Source of the DNA: Marasmius tenuissimus
Lineage: Eukaryota; Basidiomycota; Agaricomycetes; Agaricales; Marasmiaceae
Length of the DNA: 64,000 bases
Assembly: GCA_029532415.1 (NCBI GenBank)
Contig: JAQOTA010000054.1
Coordinates: forward strand, 2,294,001 to 2,358,000
Direction of reading: 5' to 3'
Of this stretch, positions 61,292 to 64,000 are shown in pieces; the stretch's first letter is position 1; every line of letters begins with the position of its first letter. Below the pieces are notes generated by a model, which saw only the letters and a program-made list of their open reading frames with translations, was not told the origin of the DNA and did not search any database. The translations under genes and the position numbers were made by a program.

Positions 61292-62639
61292 ATGTCCGAT
61301 TCAGCACGAGCTACACCAGTTCCGGAGAGAGACCAACAGCTGCTCTCTGTCGGCAAGCAATGTTCTCATGTTTCATGCAACTTGGTCGATTTCCTGCCCT
61401 TCAAGTGCCAGCACTGTCAACAATCATTCTGCCAGGAGCACTTCAAGGTCGATGATCACAAGTGTCCGAGCTACGATGCGAGCAAGCACGATAGGATAGC
61501 TCCTAGTTGTGAGTCGTCCAGAGACACCCGTCATCTACGATAGGAAATTGAACTCATATTCTCTACAAGGTCCGCTATGCAATACGCCTGTAGCCATCCC
61601 ACCTGGGCAGGATCCTAATATTCGTATGGAACGACACTTTACGCAGGAGTGTTCAGTCATGCTTGGAAAGGAAGTGAAAAAGTCGACTCCCATTTGTGCA
61701 CGAGGGAAATGCGGGAAAGTGCTATATGCACCTATTCGCTGCGACGTACGTCCTGTGCTTGCTCCTCCTTTCTGCATAAACCTTGCTAACAGTCCTCGAA
61801 TCCATCAGAAATGTCAGAAGCAATTTTGCCCAACCCACCGTTTCCCGAGCGACCATACCTGCACTCCAGTTTCCTCCACTGCTTCGTCTTCAAGACCCGG
61901 TGCGCTGACTGCGAACAGTCGGTTGTTGAAGATTCAGAACGAGATCAACCAGAAGGCTCAGAAGGCTTCGGCAGCTGGCGTTGCAGCTGCTGATGCTATC
62001 AAGAAGAGCATGACCACGACCGCACCCGTGAAGGCCAGCACTTCCACATCAAGTGGCTCTTCTCATAAGAACCCATTCTCCAAGACCGATAGGTATGTTC
62101 ATTCGGTTCATTCGTACCTCAGTATCACTCATAACGTCTCAGTGCTGTTCCCCTCCCTACCCCACTCTCTTCCACGATGATTAACGGCACCAACGACGAT
62201 AAATTACCTCCCGCATTCAATCCATCCCCCACTGCGACATCTTCTAAATCTAAACCAACCCCCGTAATTCGGTCATCGTATATTCCACCACCCATATTCG
62301 CTACTGCGTAATCTTTGTGCAACTATCCACCTGTATCATTTTCTCGATAATTTGTATCCGTATCACGTTTTCTTGTTTCCTGTGCTACGTTACACATCAC
62401 TCTTTACACCTACCGTTAATAGGCGAGCGAGAGCAGAGAGGGACAGTCGGAAGAAGGCACTAAGAGAGAGAGCTAAGAAAGGGGTCAGTCTGCCCCCGCT
62501 GTTTTCCCCAGAGATCCGTCTGAGCTGACTTCATTTGTGACTGCAGCTTCTCAGTGAACAAGAGAAGGCCCAACTGGCTGCTGCCGAAGCTGAGGATGCT
62601 GCTGAGGAGAAGGATAAGAAAGATTGTATTATCATGTAG
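61292..62639 (+). CDS. AN1-type zinc-finger protein with CAAX box (ZFAND2-like)
   Basis: Proteotoxic-stress adaptor that links ubiquitin and Cdc48/proteasome, by analogy with ZFAND2A/B. The first AN1 finger is in GKQCSHVSCNLVDFLPFKCQ with FCQEHFKVDDHKCPS; a second, less regular finger includes CGKVLYAPIRCD and KCQKQFCPTHRFPSDHTC. A long charged helical C-terminus (RKKALRERAKKGLLSEQEKA) ends KKDCIIM, a clear prenylation CAAX box, which suggests membrane attachment like ZFAND2B. Between about 62093 and 62421 splicing is ambiguous. A 46-codon exon reading SAVPLPTPLSSTMING through VIR can be included in phase (about 62156-62268) or skipped, so two isoforms are possible. Confidence 0.87.
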
Positions 62640-62896
62640 CCAGCCAATCTCGCAGCTCCCGATCCACACCAATAACATCCCGCTGCCGAATTTACCACCC
62701 TAGCAGCTTACCCCACATTTATCCGTATGTACTTGTGGATTTATATCTATCTTTGGACTTGTCGCTACGTCGTCACTATACCAGACCAATAATATCGTTA
62801 CTATCGCCACGATGGGCTTGCTACATACATTATTCTGAACAGTTCGTAAGAGTTCGTATCTCGAGTACTACTAAGTACTTGGTATGTGTATTGGTC

Positions 62897-63588
62897 CTAG
62901 TCACCTCCAGAGCTGACCATGTTTCCCAATAGAGTGACATTTTTGTACTCCAGCACGGGGGAGGAAGAAGCCTAAGGGACCTCGATTAGTATAGTTCTCA
63001 AACGCTCGCGTTATAGGAGCGAAACACTCACGCCTACGAGCATGAAATGGGCGACTGTGAGAAGGAGGTTGGGTGATTTCTGTCCTGTTGGGATCATGAC
63101 GCTCTGTAGAGGGAAATCAGTGAGGGGCTCAAAAAGATCATGAGGGGAAAAGTACTAACAAAGTTCTGGTAAGGTGGCTGAATCGGGGATGGAAGCACAA
63201 GGTGCAAGTCAGTGCCTCTCCTTGACCCAAATACGGAGTTGAACTGACCCTGTCCTGCTCATGATACTGGGGAGTATAGTTCCCAGCAAAGAGCGTTTGG
63301 CCAAGAGAGTCCGTAGCTTTCTGTTGCGCACATTGGTCGGAGGCCAGGTCGGGACAATTAAGCAAGGAGATGACGACGGAGATGTGTCTCATCCCGGTAA
63401 GTGAGTTCTACAAGGGAGTCAGCAGGGGTTCGAGGAAGGGTCGGAGCGCAGCTTACGGGGAAAACGAGCATGACATTCAAGTCCTTTCCAGACTCGACAC
63501 CCGTGTCATTGGTAGGGGAAGCAATCTGAATGCTTTGAGAGAAAACAGAGAGGATCAGAGAGAGGGTAAAGAGGATGATGGTCTTCAT
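62897..63588 (-). CDS. small secreted protein
   Basis: The start MKTIILFTLSLILSVFSQSI is a clear signal peptide. The mature chain reads IASPTNDTGVESGKDLNVML, then NSLTGMRHISVVISLLNCPD, then GQTLFAGNYTPQYHEQDR, a tiny exon (NF), SVMIPTGQKSPNLLLTVAHF, and SSSPVLEYKNVTLLGNMVS with a stop at 62897. The pattern (a 'SPT..T.V..G' start, 'YTPQYHE', 'NF.V..P', 'VAHF.L.G') matches a family of small secreted proteins common in mushrooms, of unknown function. Four introns. If the intron at about 63025 were retained, the chain would stop at 63011 instead. The 3' end faces the AN1 gene tail-to-tail. Confidence 0.75.
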
Positions 63589-63628
63589 GATGAGTTTCGG
63601 ATTGTAAATGATCCAACATCCGTAGAGC

Positions 63629-63635
63629 TTTTATA
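63629..63635 (-). promoter_or_regulatory. TATA box of the secreted-protein gene
   Basis: TATAAAA on the minus strand, about 41 bases upstream of the start codon. The short distance implies a very short leader. Confidence 0.5.
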
Positions 63636-64000
63636 CTGCTCCCAGAGGTCTGCGCCGCACGACCTGACCATGGACCTGAGATGTCATGCCGCCTCGAGGA
63701 GTTCTATGTGGCCTGTATCAGTCCTATGGGGGTGGAGAGGCCAGCGTTCTAAGCCACTCCACCTCAAGTGATGTGGTTGGCGCCGTGATCCGTTTGAATT
63801 TAAGGATCATACAAGCTCCAGTCTTCCGTGGCATGTGCACGCCGATGTGGGAAAAGAAGTTGGAGGAGTGCCACTTCAACAATGACGAGGCGAGCGAACG
63901 AAGGTTCTGAAAACCCGACGACCGGAAGTCCTATAAATTACCAATGACAAAACGGCAAATAATAATAATAATACACCAAGATTATTTCTTTGCTGCTGCG
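63636..64000. other. window end, no gene seen
   Basis: Upstream region of the secreted-protein gene. It contains a short AAT repeat (five units, 63958-63972). A 74-codon frame (63686-63910) is not protein-like. Confidence 0.4.

Overview
The window looks like nuclear DNA of a filamentous basidiomycete, most likely an Agaricomycete (mushroom-forming fungus). Genes are compact and broken by many introns of about 45-70 nt with GT...AG ends and CTRAY-type branch sites. Orthologues of typical fungal proteins are recognisable throughout, and one gene belongs to a seven-transmembrane family that is expanded in mushrooms. No prokaryotic operons, CRISPR arrays, intact transposons or viral genes were seen. 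All gene models were assembled by eye from spliced reading frames, so individual exon ends may be off by a few bases.

Layout. 1-1.9 kb: no gene, one GATA-containing hairpin. 1.9-8.4 kb: a small metabolic group, with an FAD monooxygenase (+), a derlin (-), and a hotdog-fold thioesterase (-) divergently paired with an AidB-type acyl-CoA dehydrogenase (+). 8.4-10.6 kb: proteasome chaperone Nas2/PSMD9 (-) and the thiazole synthase THI4 (-). 10.6-12.8 kb: poor in genes. 12.8-21.6 kb, all +: a Zn2Cys6 regulator, a small stress-type protein, a TauD-like sulfonate dioxygenase, TAF7 and chorismate mutase. 22-25.2 kb, both -: a septin-like GTPase and a poorly resolved, perhaps broken, reading frame. 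25.4-31.6 kb: RIO1 kinase (+) and dihydroxyacid dehydratase ILV3 (-), the latter with two oddly long introns.

31.6-40 kb holds a single gene (34.6-38.0 kb) with large gene-free flanks. It reads as a 1061-residue septin-like P-loop domain joined in frame to two fungal Zn2Cys6 DNA-binding clusters. This is the most unusual object in the window, and its closest visible relative is the plain septin-like gene 10 kb upstream.

40-64 kb: a small membrane protein (-), an intron-containing tRNA-Gly(GCC) (-), USB1 (-), UreG (+), mitochondrial DNA polymerase gamma (+), a PPWD1-type WD40/cyclophilin (+), a UPF0739-like protein (-), a 7TM receptor-like protein (+), the E4 ubiquitin ligase UFD2 (-) divergent from mitochondrial ribosomal bL35m (+), a histidine phosphatase (-) divergent from a prenylatable AN1 zinc-finger protein (+), and a small secreted protein (-).

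Together these are mostly housekeeping genes (transcription, ribosome biogenesis, proteostasis, amino-acid and thiamine synthesis, mitochondrial genome maintenance). Mixed in are accessory genes: the monooxygenase and acyl-CoA genes, the sulfonate dioxygenase, the 7TM protein, the secreted protein and the septin/zinc-cluster fusion.
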